The notes beneath the pieces are model-generated. The model did not search any database and was not told the origin of the DNA. It saw only the letters and a list, made by a program, of their open reading frames with translations. 64,000 nt of DNA from JACCXM01 sp046328335 (GTDB lineage Bacteria; Chloroflexota; Chloroflexia; Thermomicrobiales; UBA6265), in assembly GCA_046328335.1 (NCBI GenBank), contig JAXLWU010000003.1, forward strand, positions 205,500 through 269,499, read 5' to 3'. Position 1 is the first letter of the stretch. Each line of letters begins with the position of its first letter. The position numbers were made by a program, and so were the translations under genes. Positions 34,650-43,261 of this stretch are shown here, piece by piece.

Positions 34650-36005
34650 CTACGTCGCGGCGCGCAGTGAAGGCTCGAACGCGGCGGGCGAAAGCAGGAA
34701 CGACGCGGTCGGGATGCCGGCGGCGGTGGTCAGCGATCCCGCGATGCCGTCGGGAGTAACCGAGGAAAGTTCGATGTAATTCGCCTGGGCTTCTTCGACG
34801 ACGCGCATTACGAGAGGCAGATCGGACCACTCGAGCGCGCCAGGCTCGATCATGAGGACGATCGTCGCATTCTTTCGGTCCTTGAACGTTGCTCCCACCC
34901 GAGCGAGATCGTTGGCGGAGGTTATGACCTCGACATGGCGGACGGAACTCGCCAGAAGCTTGGCGTGGAAGAATTGAATGAGCAGTTTGAGAACCGCGGC
35001 CAGGGGTACGGAGAGGATGAGACCCAGGGGACCCGCGATGGACGTGCCGATGACCAGAACGAACATGACAGCAAACGGATTGAGATGAACGATGCGTCCA
35101 ATGACGAGCGGGATGACGAACGCATCTTCGAGCTGGCGGAGGGCGAAGTAAATGACGGCAACGACGATGGCGAGCGTCGTATTCGACCAGTCAAATGGCG
35201 CGGTCGGCTGAAAGAGCGCGATGGTGACCGCGATGGTGCCGGCGGTCCAGGGGCCGATCAACGGGATCAGTTCCAGGAAGCCCGTGGCGACAGCCACCGA
35301 TAGCGCGTAATCGACATCGAGGATGCTCAGCGCGACAAACGATGCCGTGGCCATGATGATGACCAGGAGCGCTTGTCCTCGAATATAGGCGCCGAGGGTG
35401 CGGTTTACGTCGGCCATGAGGCGATCGTATTCGCTGTGGTAGCGCCGGTTGATCGCATCACGGAACATGCGCATGAACTTTGGACCATAGACGATGAGGT
35501 AGAACGAAGAGAAGAGGTAGATCAGTAACTCGATCGCAAACGAGAAGGTGGATAAGAGAAGGGGTACCGCCTCCGTGCCAACGAGGTCAGCGGCTTGCTG
35601 GCCGAGAGAGTTGATGCGGGTTTCGATCAGGGCAATATCGATTCCCGCGACGCGATCGTCCACCTGCTTGCGTTGCTGCATCCATTGATCGACGTCGCTG
35701 AGCAGGTTCGGAATCAGTTGCTGCTGCACTTCTTCGAGTTGATCTACGATGAGCGGCGTGATGTTGATGAAGACAATCGCAAACAGGAGCCCGATCAGCA
35801 GGAAGAACCAGAGCGCAACCACCTGCTTTGGAAGTCGCGTGCGGCGCTGGATCCCGGCGACAATGGGGTGGAAGAGATACGCGGTGACCACCGCCCAGAT
35901 GAACGGAGCAAGCGCATGCCACGCCAGGACCGCGAGCAATATCGCAAGTGCGACGCCAATCCAGGCCACCGTGGTGCGAGCACGAGGTGACAGCGTGACT
36001 TCCAT
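34650..36005 (-). CDS. AI-2E family transporter / PerM-type permease
   Basis: 451 aa from ATG 36005; TTG 36044 would add 13 residues and neither has a clear SD. It has about eight predicted membrane segments, grouped as three near the N-terminus, a soluble coiled region (about 80-150: VQQQLIPNLLSDVDQWMQQRKQ), then five more. The LELIPLIGPW and IAGPLGLILSVPLAAVLKLL motifs are typical. A C-terminal soluble domain of about 100 residues follows. The family includes TqsA-type exporters and Na+/H+ antiporters, so the substrate is uncertain. Confidence 0.82.
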   Translation of the reverse strand: MEVTLSPRARTTVAWIGVALAILLAVLAWHALAPFIWAVVTAYLFHPIVAGIQRRTRLPKQVVALWFFLLIGLLFAIVFINITPLIVDQLEEVQQQLIPNLLSDVDQWMQQRKQVDDRVAGIDIALIETRINSLGQQAADLVGTEAVPLLLSTFSFAIELLIYLFSSFYLIVYGPKFMRMFRDAINRRYHSEYDRLMADVNRTLGAYIRGQALLVIIMATASFVALSILDVDYALSVAVATGFLELIPLIGPWTAGTIAVTIALFQPTAPFDWSNTTLAIVVAVIYFALRQLEDAFVIPLVIGRIVHLNPFAVMFVLVIGTSIAGPLGLILSVPLAAVLKLLIQFFHAKLLASSVRHVEVITSANDLARVGATFKDRKNATIVLMIEPGALEWSDLPLVMRVVEEAQANYIELSSVTPDGIAGSLTTAAGIPTASFLLSPAAFEPSLRAAT

Positions 36006-36098
36006 TGTCCCGTCCAGGCGCCGCGAGTTCGGCTGCCCGCTCAATGTTGGCTCGTATGCGCCGCCGATAGACCCCGATTTGCCCCTTCCGACGGCGCG

Positions 36099-36107
36099 AT
36101 TCTAGCA
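36099..36107 (-). promoter_or_regulatory. Extended -10 promoter of the AI-2E-type gene
   Basis: TGC-TAGAAT on the minus strand, about 94 nt upstream of the start at 36005, in the divergent region with the aminotransferase gene. Identical to the nonamer at 12259-12267. Confidence 0.45.
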
Positions 36108-36183
36108 TGGAGCCTTGGACGGTCCCGGTTTTCTGGGACTGGACGACTTCATTGACTGCGTGAGCGATCCCTGAGGAGATTCG

Positions 36184-37296
36184 ATGTCGGTGAACTTCCG
36201 GCTTCCCGGACCAACGCCGCTGCCGCCGGAGGTCATTGCCGCGCTGGGGCGGGAGATGATTCCGCATCGCGGGCCGGTTTTTCGCGCTCTTTTCGCCGAG
36301 ACCCTGGCGATGGCGCGGGAGGCGCATCGCACCGCGGGCGATGTGCTGGTCTGGGCGGCGACAGGATCGGCGGGATGGGAAGTTGCCATCGTCAACCTCC
36401 TCTCTCCAGGTGATCCGGTGCTGATTGGCGTCAACGGCGATTTCGGGGAGCGGTTCGCGCGCTGCGCGGGACGACTCGGGCTCGACGTGCGACGGGTAGA
36501 GCGTCCCTGGGGAGCGCCGATTCTGCCAGACCAACTGCGCGCCGCTCTTGTGGCAAACCCGGACGTGAAGGCTGTCTTTCTCGTGCACAACGAGACGTCG
36601 ACCGGCGTGACCAATCCGCTGCGCGATCTGGCAGGCGTCGTGCATGACCACGGCGCACTCGTGGTCGTCGACGCCGTGAGTGCCGTGGGCGCGTTGCCCC
36701 TGGAAACCGACGCCTGGGGTATCGACTTCGTCCTGTCCGGCTCGCAGAAGGCGTGGATGTGCCCGCCCGGGCTGCTCATTGCCGCAATCGGCCCGCGCGC
36801 CTGGGACGCTTACGAGCGCTCGCGGTTTCCGCGCTTCTACTGGGATATCGGAGAGGGAAAGCGGATGGCGGATCAGGGGATGACGCCGACCACCCCGCCC
36901 CTGTCGGGAATCTACGCCTTGCACGCCGCGCTGAAGATGATCATGGCCGAGGGCATGGAGCAGGTTTGGGCCAGGCATCGTCACCTCGCCCAATTGACCA
37001 GGAGCGGCATTACGGACGCCGGGTTGCGCCTGCTGTCAGAGCCGGGATACGCAAGCGATACGGTGACCGCCTTCTTTCCCCCGGAAGGCGTGACGTCGTC
37101 GCAGTTCCTGACCCACCTGCGGGACCGTTTCGGCATCGAAGCGCAAGGTGGGCAGGGACATCTGGCGGACGCCATTGTCCGGGTCGGGCATATGGGCTGG
37201 GTGCATGAACCCGAGATGAGCGAGACGGTGAACGCCATCCGCGAGGTTGCGATGGTGGATTCCGTGATCCGCCTCGGTGCGGAGGCACGTGCTTAA
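36184..37296 (+). CDS. Class V aminotransferase (alanine/serine--glyoxylate type)
   Basis: 370 aa, ATG 36184 with GAGGAG 5 nt upstream. PLP-dependent fold-type I protein: LPGPTPLPPEV at the start, ATGSAGWEVAIVNLL, HNETSTGVTNP, VVDAVSAVGALPLE (PLP-binding Asp) and SGSQKAWMCPPGL with Schiff-base Lys189, the typical alanine-glyoxylate/serine-glyoxylate aminotransferase pattern. It converts glyoxylate and an amino acid to glycine and an oxoacid. Seven genes downstream lie a glycerate kinase and a ThDP enzyme, giving a possible link to glyoxylate/glycerate metabolism, though in a separate unit. Confidence 0.88.
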   Translation: MSVNFRLPGPTPLPPEVIAALGREMIPHRGPVFRALFAETLAMAREAHRTAGDVLVWAATGSAGWEVAIVNLLSPGDPVLIGVNGDFGERFARCAGRLGLDVRRVERPWGAPILPDQLRAALVANPDVKAVFLVHNETSTGVTNPLRDLAGVVHDHGALVVVDAVSAVGALPLETDAWGIDFVLSGSQKAWMCPPGLLIAAIGPRAWDAYERSRFPRFYWDIGEGKRMADQGMTPTTPPLSGIYALHAALKMIMAEGMEQVWARHRHLAQLTRSGITDAGLRLLSEPGYASDTVTAFFPPEGVTSSQFLTHLRDRFGIEAQGGQGHLADAIVRVGHMGWVHEPEMSETVNAIREVAMVDSVIRLGAEARA

Positions 37297-37301
37297 CCTC
37301 C

Positions 37302-37331
37302 TTGCGCCAGCACGCCATCGGTCGCTATACT
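37302..37331 (+). promoter_or_regulatory. rpsA promoter
   Basis: TTGCGC at 37302-37307 and TATACT at 37326-37331, 18-nt spacing, only 6 bp after the aminotransferase stop. It gives rpsA an approximately 80-nt leader. Confidence 0.6.
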
Positions 37332-37348
37332 TTCGCCTCTAGCTTTCC

Positions 37349-37378
37349 GAACCTGCCTCCATGATCAGGGAGTGGTTC
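37349..37378 (+). promoter_or_regulatory. Possible stem-loop in the rpsA leader
   Basis: GAACC (37349-37353) pairs with GGTTC (37374-37378), and inside it CTCC (37357-37360) pairs with GGAG (37369-37372), leaving an 8-nt loop and a small internal loop. It lies about 40 nt before the ATG. Ribosomal protein S1 genes are often autoregulated through their leader; this is inference only. Confidence 0.35.
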
Positions 37379-37418
37379 AGGAAAGCACTAGGCATGTTCG
37401 GATTTATCGGAAGGCTTG

Positions 37419-39092
37419 ATGGACGGCACTATCGTGAGTGAGCAGACGAACCAGTCACTTGGCGACGGGCCGACAGGTTCCGCAAGCGCAGAGGTGGCCC
37501 AGCCGGTGGCGAGTGGCGTCGCGGTCCAGTCCATGCCGGGAGCCGGCGACTCGGAACTCGATGCCGCGTCGCTCATGGAGCAATTCCTCAACGACCCCAG
37601 CCACGACTACAAGAGCTTGAAGTACGGCGATGTCATGGACGGGGTCATTATGCACCTCGATCGTGACGAGATTCTCGTCGACATTGGCTCGAAGTCGGAG
37701 GGGATCGTTCCCTCGCGCGAGTATTCAAGCCTTTCGTCCGAGGAACGCAACGCGCTATCGATCGGCGACACCATCCTGGTGTTCGTCGTTCAGCCGGAGA
37801 ACCAGGAAGGTCACGCGGTCGTCAGCATTGACCGGGCCCGCCAGGAGAAGAGCTGGCGACGACTTCAGGAACTCTACGAGGCGAACGACGTCATCGAGGC
37901 CGAAGTCACCAATTACAACAAGGGCGGACTCCTCGTGAATCTGGACGGCGTGCGCGGCTTCGTGCCGGCGTCTCAGGTCACCGAGATTCGCGGCGGTGAC
38001 GAAGCGAGCAAGCAGGCCGACATGGCGCGCCTGATCGGCAGCTCGTTGCCGCTCAAAGTGATCGAGATCAATCGCCATCGCAACCGGCTCATCCTCTCCG
38101 AGCGCCAGGCCGTTCAGGAACGGCGCGACGTGATGAAGGAGCGGTTGATCGAAGAACTGCACGAGGGAGAGGTTCGCAAGGGCCGTGTCTCCTCGATCTG
38201 CGATTTCGGCGCATTTGTCGACATTGGGGGCGCGGACGGACTCGTCCATCTCTCCGAGCTCTCCTGGAGCCGGGTCCGCCATCCAAGCGAGGTTCTGCGC
38301 GTTGGTCAGGAAGTCGATGTCTATGTCCTGGGGATCAATGCCCAGGAAAAGAAGATCGCCCTCTCGATCAAGCGGACGCAGGCCGAACCGTGGAGCCGCG
38401 TGGCGGCGGCGTACGAGGTTGGACAGCTGGTGCGCGGTACCGTGACCCAACTCGCCAACTTCGGCGCGTTTGCCCGCATCGAGGATGGTATCGAGGGACT
38501 GATCCACGTATCCGAGTTGGTCGATGACCGGGTGACGCATCCGAAGCAGGTTGTCTCCGAAGGGGACGAACTGCTCCTTCGCATCATCCGCATCGATCCG
38601 CAGCGGCGGCGAATGGGGCTCAGCCTCCGCCGCGCGCTCGATACGCCAGATGCGGAACTTGCCGGGGTGTTCGGTCCCGAGGTCCTGGCGGAGCGCGATG
38701 CGCTGATCGAGCGGATTCGGGTTCGCCTCGAGGCGGAGGGAATCGAGCTCGGCGACGCGTTCACGGGTGGTTATCCAACTCCTGATCTCGATGGTGGCGA
38801 GGGCGGCCAATCTGAAACCGGGACCAGCGACGAGTCCGCGGAGATCGCCGCGGTCGCTCCGGAGCCGGTGGTCGAAGCGGTCACGCAGCCTGCGGAAACA
38901 CCGCAGAAGCCGACGGCCCAGCCGAAGTCGCGGCGCGAGCCGGCGCGAGCGCCGATCGAACTGCCGGACGATCTTGACGGTGAGCTGTCGGCGATGGCGA
39001 TGGCCTTCGCCATGGCGGGGGCGCCGGCGGATCTGGTGGCCGAGGCCACCGGAGATGAAGAAGGCGGCGACGAAGGAACGAGCTCCGAATGA
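37419..39092 (+). CDS. rpsA: 30S ribosomal protein S1 (four S1 domains)
   Basis: 557 aa from ATG 37419 (GGAAGG 4 nt upstream; TTG 37416 rejected). About 65 acidic/polar residues precede four OB-fold S1 domains at roughly 67-140 (GDVMDGVIMHLDRDEILVDIG), 150-225 (GGLLVNLDGVRGFVPASQ), 247-322 (GRVSSICDFGAFVDIGGADG) and 332-405 (GTVTQLANFGAFARIEDGIEG). The ~150-residue tail is low-complexity (Glu/Ala/Pro-rich with a basic patch). It helps bind and unfold mRNA on the 30S subunit. Four domains rather than six is usual outside Proteobacteria. Confidence 0.9.
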   Translation: MDGTIVSEQTNQSLGDGPTGSASAEVAQPVASGVAVQSMPGAGDSELDAASLMEQFLNDPSHDYKSLKYGDVMDGVIMHLDRDEILVDIGSKSEGIVPSREYSSLSSEERNALSIGDTILVFVVQPENQEGHAVVSIDRARQEKSWRRLQELYEANDVIEAEVTNYNKGGLLVNLDGVRGFVPASQVTEIRGGDEASKQADMARLIGSSLPLKVIEINRHRNRLILSERQAVQERRDVMKERLIEELHEGEVRKGRVSSICDFGAFVDIGGADGLVHLSELSWSRVRHPSEVLRVGQEVDVYVLGINAQEKKIALSIKRTQAEPWSRVAAAYEVGQLVRGTVTQLANFGAFARIEDGIEGLIHVSELVDDRVTHPKQVVSEGDELLLRIIRIDPQRRRMGLSLRRALDTPDAELAGVFGPEVLAERDALIERIRVRLEAEGIELGDAFTGGYPTPDLDGGEGGQSETGTSDESAEIAAVAPEPVVEAVTQPAETPQKPTAQPKSRREPARAPIELPDDLDGELSAMAMAFAMAGAPADLVAEATGDEEGGDEGTSSE

Positions 39093-39150
39093 TTCAGCGG
39101 CGGGACATCCCACGTCTCGCCAGAGTCAATCAACGCGATCATGTGAGCAA

Positions 39151-39172
39151 GGCAGGCCCTCATGGGCCTGCC
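39151..39172 (+). terminator. Terminator-like hairpin after rpsA
   Basis: Perfect 9-bp stem GGCAGGCCC (39151-39159) with 39164-39172, loop TCAT. A GCAAG/CTTGC extension with a 2-nt bulge lengthens it. No U-tract follows. Confidence 0.55.
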
Positions 39173-39320
39173 GCTTGCGTATAGAGAGGAACTTGCACGG
39201 TCTCCGGAACGTTGCGTTTGTGCAGGGCGCGCGGGACATGGTTGTCCCGGAGGACTATCATAGTGAAACGTACGGTGGTGGCTGAATCGCTGCCCACCGA
39301 GGGCGAATGGAGATCCACGG

Positions 39321-41789
39321 ATGTCAGATAAGTTCGACAAGTTCACAGAGCGCGCCCGGAAGGTGCTGACGCTGGCGCAGGAAGAGGCTCAGCGTTTCAA
39401 CCACAACTACATTGGTACAGAGCATCTTCTGCTGGGTCTCGTTCGCGAAGGTGATGGGGTCGCCGCCCGCGTGTTGAGCAACATGGGCGTGCAATTGCCG
39501 AAGGTTCGTTCGGCTGTCGAGTTCATTATTGGCCGTGGTGAGACCATGGTCATGGGCGAAATCGGACTTACCCCGCGAGCCAAGAAGGTTATCGAGCTCG
39601 CGGTCGATGAGGCGCGGCGCCTCAATCACCATTACATCGGTACCGAGCATCTCCTGCTTGGTCTGGTGCGGGAAGGTGAGGGAATTGCCGCCGGCGTGCT
39701 GGAGAGTCTGGGCGTCAATCTGGAAAAGGTGCGCGCCCAGGTAATGCAGGTCGTCAGCCAGAGTCCGTCCTACAGCCAGAGCAAGCAGCAGACCAAGACC
39801 CCCTATATGGATGCCCTGGGTGTCGATCTGACCGAGGCTGCGCGATCGGGCCGGCTCGGCCCGCTGATCGGACGGGGAACCGAAATCGACCGGGTGATGC
39901 AAATTCTCTCCCGGCGGACGAAGAACAATCCGGCGCTGATCGGGGAGCCCGGGGTTGGCAAGACCGCGATTGTCGAGGGACTGGCGCAGCGAATCGTCGC
40001 GGGCGATGTACCAGAGCAGTTGCAGAACAAGCGGCTGATCGCGCTCGATATCGGTGCGCTGGTAGCGGGCACCAAGTATCGTGGCGAGTTCGAGGAGCGG
40101 CTCAAGAAGATCGTCGGCGAGGTCAAGGAGACCGGCAGCATCCTCTTCATCGACGAGTTGCACACGCTCGTCGGGGCAGGCGCGGCCGAGGGCGCCGTTG
40201 ACGCCGCCAACATTCTCAAGCCCGCTCTTTCCCGCGGTGAATTGCAGACGATCGGAGCGACGACGCTCGACGAGTACCGCAAGTACATCGAGCGGGACGC
40301 GGCGCTGGAGCGGCGGTTCCAGCCGATCCAGGTCGACGAACCGAGTGTGGACGATACGGTCCAGATTCTGATGGGGGTCCGTACCCTCTACGAAGACCAT
40401 CACAAGTTGAAGATCACGGACGAGGCCCTGCGCGCCGCCGCGAACATGGCGGCCCGCTATATCACCGACCGGTTCATGCCGGACAAGGCGATCGACCTGA
40501 TCGATGAAGCGTCGTCGCGGGTTCGGATGTACCGGCAGGCGGCGCCGCCGAACCTCAAGGAAGCGCTGGCCGGACTGCAATCTTTGCAGCGAGAACTCGA
40601 TGCCGCTGTCTCGAACCAGGAGTTCGAATTGGCCGCGGAGTTGCGCGACCGAGAACGCAAGTTGCGCGATCGCATCGACGCGCAGGAGCAGGAACTGCGC
40701 GATGCCAACGCCTCTGACGAAATCTATGTGACCGAAGAGGACATTGCTGAAGTCGTCTCGATGTGGACTGGCATCCCGGTCGTGCGTATCGCCGGCGAGG
40801 AATCGGAGCGGCTGCTGCGCATGGAAGAGGCGCTTCATCGCCGCATTGTTGGTCAGGACGAGGCAATCACCGTTCTGGCGAAGGCGGTGCGGCGAGCTCG
40901 TGCGGGGATCAAGAATCCGAAGCGCCCAATCGGCTCATTTATCTTTCTCGGTCCGACCGGAGTCGGCAAGACGGAGTTGGCCAAGGCCCTCGCCGAGTTC
41001 ATGTTCGGTTCCGAAGACCACCTGATCAAGATCGACATGTCCGAGTTCATGGAGCGGCATGCGGTCAGCCGGCTCGTTGGCGCGCCTCCAGGATACGTTG
41101 GGTACGAAGAGGGTGGGCAGCTTACGGAGGCTGTGCGCCGGAAGTCCTACAGCGTCATCCTGCTCGATGAAATCGAGAAGGCGCATCCAGAGGCGTTCAA
41201 CATGCTTCTCCAGATCATGGAGGACGGAAACCTGGCTGATGCCAAGGGCAGGAAAGTCGACTTCCGCAACACGATCATCATCATGACCTCGAACGTTGGC
41301 GCTGAGCAGATCACGCGAGACATGAACCTCGGCTTCGCCTTCAAGGAGGACGAAGACAAGGCGAAGACGCGTGAATACGATCGGATGCGAGAAAAGGTCA
41401 CCGGTCAGTTGAAGCAGACCTTCCGGCCGGAGTTTCTCAATCGTATCGACGCGGTGATCGTGTTCCACTCCCTGGAGCGGGCACAGATCCGGGAGATCGT
41501 GGAACTCGAACTCGCCCGTGTTCGCAAGCAACTGCGCGAGCAGGAGATCGAGCTCGAAGTCACCGAGGCCGCGATGGATCTTCTTGGTGAGCGCGGCTAT
41601 GACCACACCTACGGGGCGCGGCCGCTGCGACGCATCATCCAGAACCTGATCGAGGACCCACTGGCGGAGGGAGTGCTCGACTCCCGCTTCCAGGCGGGCT
41701 CGATGGTTCGCGTCGATGTCGAGGACGATCTGCTCAAACTCGAACCGGCGGTGCCGGTCGAGACGCCAGAACTGGCGGGCGTTTCCTAG
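39321..41789 (+). CDS. clpC: ATP-dependent Clp protease ATP-binding subunit ClpC
   Basis: 822 aa, ATG 39321 with GGAG 8 nt upstream. Domains in order: double Clp-N repeat (1-145; two copies of YIGTEHLLLGLVREG), AAA+ 1 with Walker A GEPGVGKTA at 208-216, a UVR-type middle coiled coil (NQEFELAAELRDRERKLRDR) that identifies ClpC rather than ClpB/ClpA, and AAA+ 2 with Walker A GPTGVGKTE at 544-552. It unfolds substrates for ClpP. No ctsR or mcsAB genes and no CIRCE element lie upstream. RadA follows, a common clpC-radA order. Confidence 0.95.
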   Translation: MSDKFDKFTERARKVLTLAQEEAQRFNHNYIGTEHLLLGLVREGDGVAARVLSNMGVQLPKVRSAVEFIIGRGETMVMGEIGLTPRAKKVIELAVDEARRLNHHYIGTEHLLLGLVREGEGIAAGVLESLGVNLEKVRAQVMQVVSQSPSYSQSKQQTKTPYMDALGVDLTEAARSGRLGPLIGRGTEIDRVMQILSRRTKNNPALIGEPGVGKTAIVEGLAQRIVAGDVPEQLQNKRLIALDIGALVAGTKYRGEFEERLKKIVGEVKETGSILFIDELHTLVGAGAAEGAVDAANILKPALSRGELQTIGATTLDEYRKYIERDAALERRFQPIQVDEPSVDDTVQILMGVRTLYEDHHKLKITDEALRAAANMAARYITDRFMPDKAIDLIDEASSRVRMYRQAAPPNLKEALAGLQSLQRELDAAVSNQEFELAAELRDRERKLRDRIDAQEQELRDANASDEIYVTEEDIAEVVSMWTGIPVVRIAGEESERLLRMEEALHRRIVGQDEAITVLAKAVRRARAGIKNPKRPIGSFIFLGPTGVGKTELAKALAEFMFGSEDHLIKIDMSEFMERHAVSRLVGAPPGYVGYEEGGQLTEAVRRKSYSVILLDEIEKAHPEAFNMLLQIMEDGNLADAKGRKVDFRNTIIIMTSNVGAEQITRDMNLGFAFKEDEDKAKTREYDRMREKVTGQLKQTFRPEFLNRIDAVIVFHSLERAQIREIVELELARVRKQLREQEIELEVTEAAMDLLGERGYDHTYGARPLRRIIQNLIEDPLAEGVLDSRFQAGSMVRVDVEDDLLKLEPAVPVETPELAGVS

Positions 41790-41820
41790 ACCGTCCGTCG
41801 GAAGCGCGATATCGAATAGA

Positions 41821-41847
41821 CTGGGGCGGCATGCTGTGCCGCCCCAG
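41821..41847 (+). terminator. Terminator-like hairpin between clpC and radA
   Basis: Perfect 11-bp stem CTGGGGCGGCA (41821-41831) with 41837-41847, loop TGCTG; ATAG/CTAT flanks extend it imperfectly. There is no U-tract. radA begins 47 nt downstream. Confidence 0.55.
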
Positions 41848-41893
41848 CGCTATCTCAGCCGCATCTCGACCTTCTTCACCCTCTGGAACAGCG

Positions 41894-43261
41894 ATGGCGA
41901 AAGCAAAAACCACATTCATTTGTCAACAGTGCGGCGCCTCCAGCCCGGCGTTCCTTGGTCGGTGTCCCGGTTGTCGGGAATGGAACACGATGATCGAGAC
42001 GATCGAAGAACGTCGTCCAGCCGCGGCAACGGTCCACCGCATCGCCGAACACCCGCAGCCCCTTACCGCACTCGGCAAATCGACGTTCGAACGTATTCCG
42101 GTGCCGATCGCCGAACTCGAGCGGGTGCTTGGTGGGGGGCTGGTACCGGGCACCCTCGTGCTGATTGGAGGTGATCCGGGGATCGGCAAGTCGACTCTGG
42201 TGTTGCAGGCTGCCTCGGCAATGGCCGCGACGCAGGGACCGGTGTTGTACGTCTCGGCGGAAGAGTCCTCGCAGCAGATCCGGATGCGGGCTGACCGCCT
42301 CGGGGTCACGAACGAGAATGTTCTGGTCCTCTCGGGAACAGACCTGGATGCGATCCTGGCCAGCGCGAGCGCAGCAGAGCCATCGCTCCTCATCGTCGAT
42401 TCGATCCAGACCGTCTCGGTCGAGGAGATTTCCTCTGCCGCGGGCAGTGTTTCCCAGGTCAGGGAATGTACGTCGCGCCTGATGCAGTGGGGGAAATCCC
42501 GCAACATCCCGGTCTTCATCATCGGCCACGTCACCAAGGAAGGCGCCATCGCGGGGCCGCGTGTGCTCGAGCACATGGTCGACGCGGTGCTCTACCTGGA
42601 AGGGGAGCGGCACGGATCGTTCCGGGTGTTGCGGGCAGTCAAGAACCGCTTTGGGTCGACCGACGAAGTCGGCGTGTTCGAGATGGTCGAGCTCGGACTG
42701 CAAGAGGTGCGCAATCCATCAGAGGCGTTTCTTGCTGAGAGGCATGGCAACTCACCGGGATCGAGCGTTGCGGTTACCGTCGAGGGCACGCGTCCGATTC
42801 TGGTCGAGGTGCAGGCCCTTACGACGCCGACGTCCTTCGGTCTGCCCCGGCGCAGTGCAAACGGACTCGACAATGGCCGGTTACAACTCTTGGTTGCCGT
42901 GCTCCAGAAGCGAGTCGGATTGGGACTGGGTGGACAGGACGTTTACGCCAACGTCGTCGGTGGCATGCGGATCGGCGAGCCTGCTGCCGATCTGGCGGTC
43001 GCCCTCGCCCTGGCCTCGAGTTACCGGGACCGGCCGGTCGACCCGCAGACCGTCGCCATCGGCGAAATCGGTCTCGCGGGCGAGTTGCGTTCGGTGAGCC
43101 AGCTCGAACGCCGACTCAACGAAGCGAAGCGATTGGGATTCACCAGGGCGGTGCTGCCGGCCGCGTCTACCCGGCGGGGGGCAACCGACATCTCCGGGCT
43201 ACGGGTCGTGCGGGCGGATACCGTCGCCGAGGCGATCGAAGTCAGCGTCGGCGGCGAGTAG
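41894..43261 (+). CDS. radA: DNA repair protein RadA/Sms
   Basis: 455 aa from ATG 41894. The N-terminal C4 zinc finger (CQQCG...CPGC), RecA-like ATPase with Walker A GGDPGIGKST and a RadA-specific KNRFG motif (VKNRFGSTDEVGVFEM), and a C-terminal Lon-like domain (GGMRIGEPAADLAVALALAS). It is a branch-migration helicase in recombinational repair. The gene follows clpC on the same strand; its last 20 bp overlap the 3' end of convergent murG. Confidence 0.95.
   Translation: MAKAKTTFICQQCGASSPAFLGRCPGCREWNTMIETIEERRPAAATVHRIAEHPQPLTALGKSTFERIPVPIAELERVLGGGLVPGTLVLIGGDPGIGKSTLVLQAASAMAATQGPVLYVSAEESSQQIRMRADRLGVTNENVLVLSGTDLDAILASASAAEPSLLIVDSIQTVSVEEISSAAGSVSQVRECTSRLMQWGKSRNIPVFIIGHVTKEGAIAGPRVLEHMVDAVLYLEGERHGSFRVLRAVKNRFGSTDEVGVFEMVELGLQEVRNPSEAFLAERHGNSPGSSVAVTVEGTRPILVEVQALTTPTSFGLPRRSANGLDNGRLQLLVAVLQKRVGLGLGGQDVYANVVGGMRIGEPAADLAVALALASSYRDRPVDPQTVAIGEIGLAGELRSVSQLERRLNEAKRLGFTRAVLPAASTRRGATDISGLRVVRADTVAEAIEVSVGGE

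Noticed and set aside
35587..36993. 468-aa minus-strand frame opposite the class V aminotransferase
   Set aside because: Arg/His/Gln-rich antisense frame without motifs.
37755..39113. 452-aa minus-strand frame opposite rpsA
   Set aside because: Antisense shadow of four clear S1 domains.
39093..39320. CIRCE or CtsR operator upstream of clpC
   Set aside because: No TTAGCACTC-N9-GAGTGCTAA or tandem heptad repeat is present; only a hairpin without U-tract is seen.
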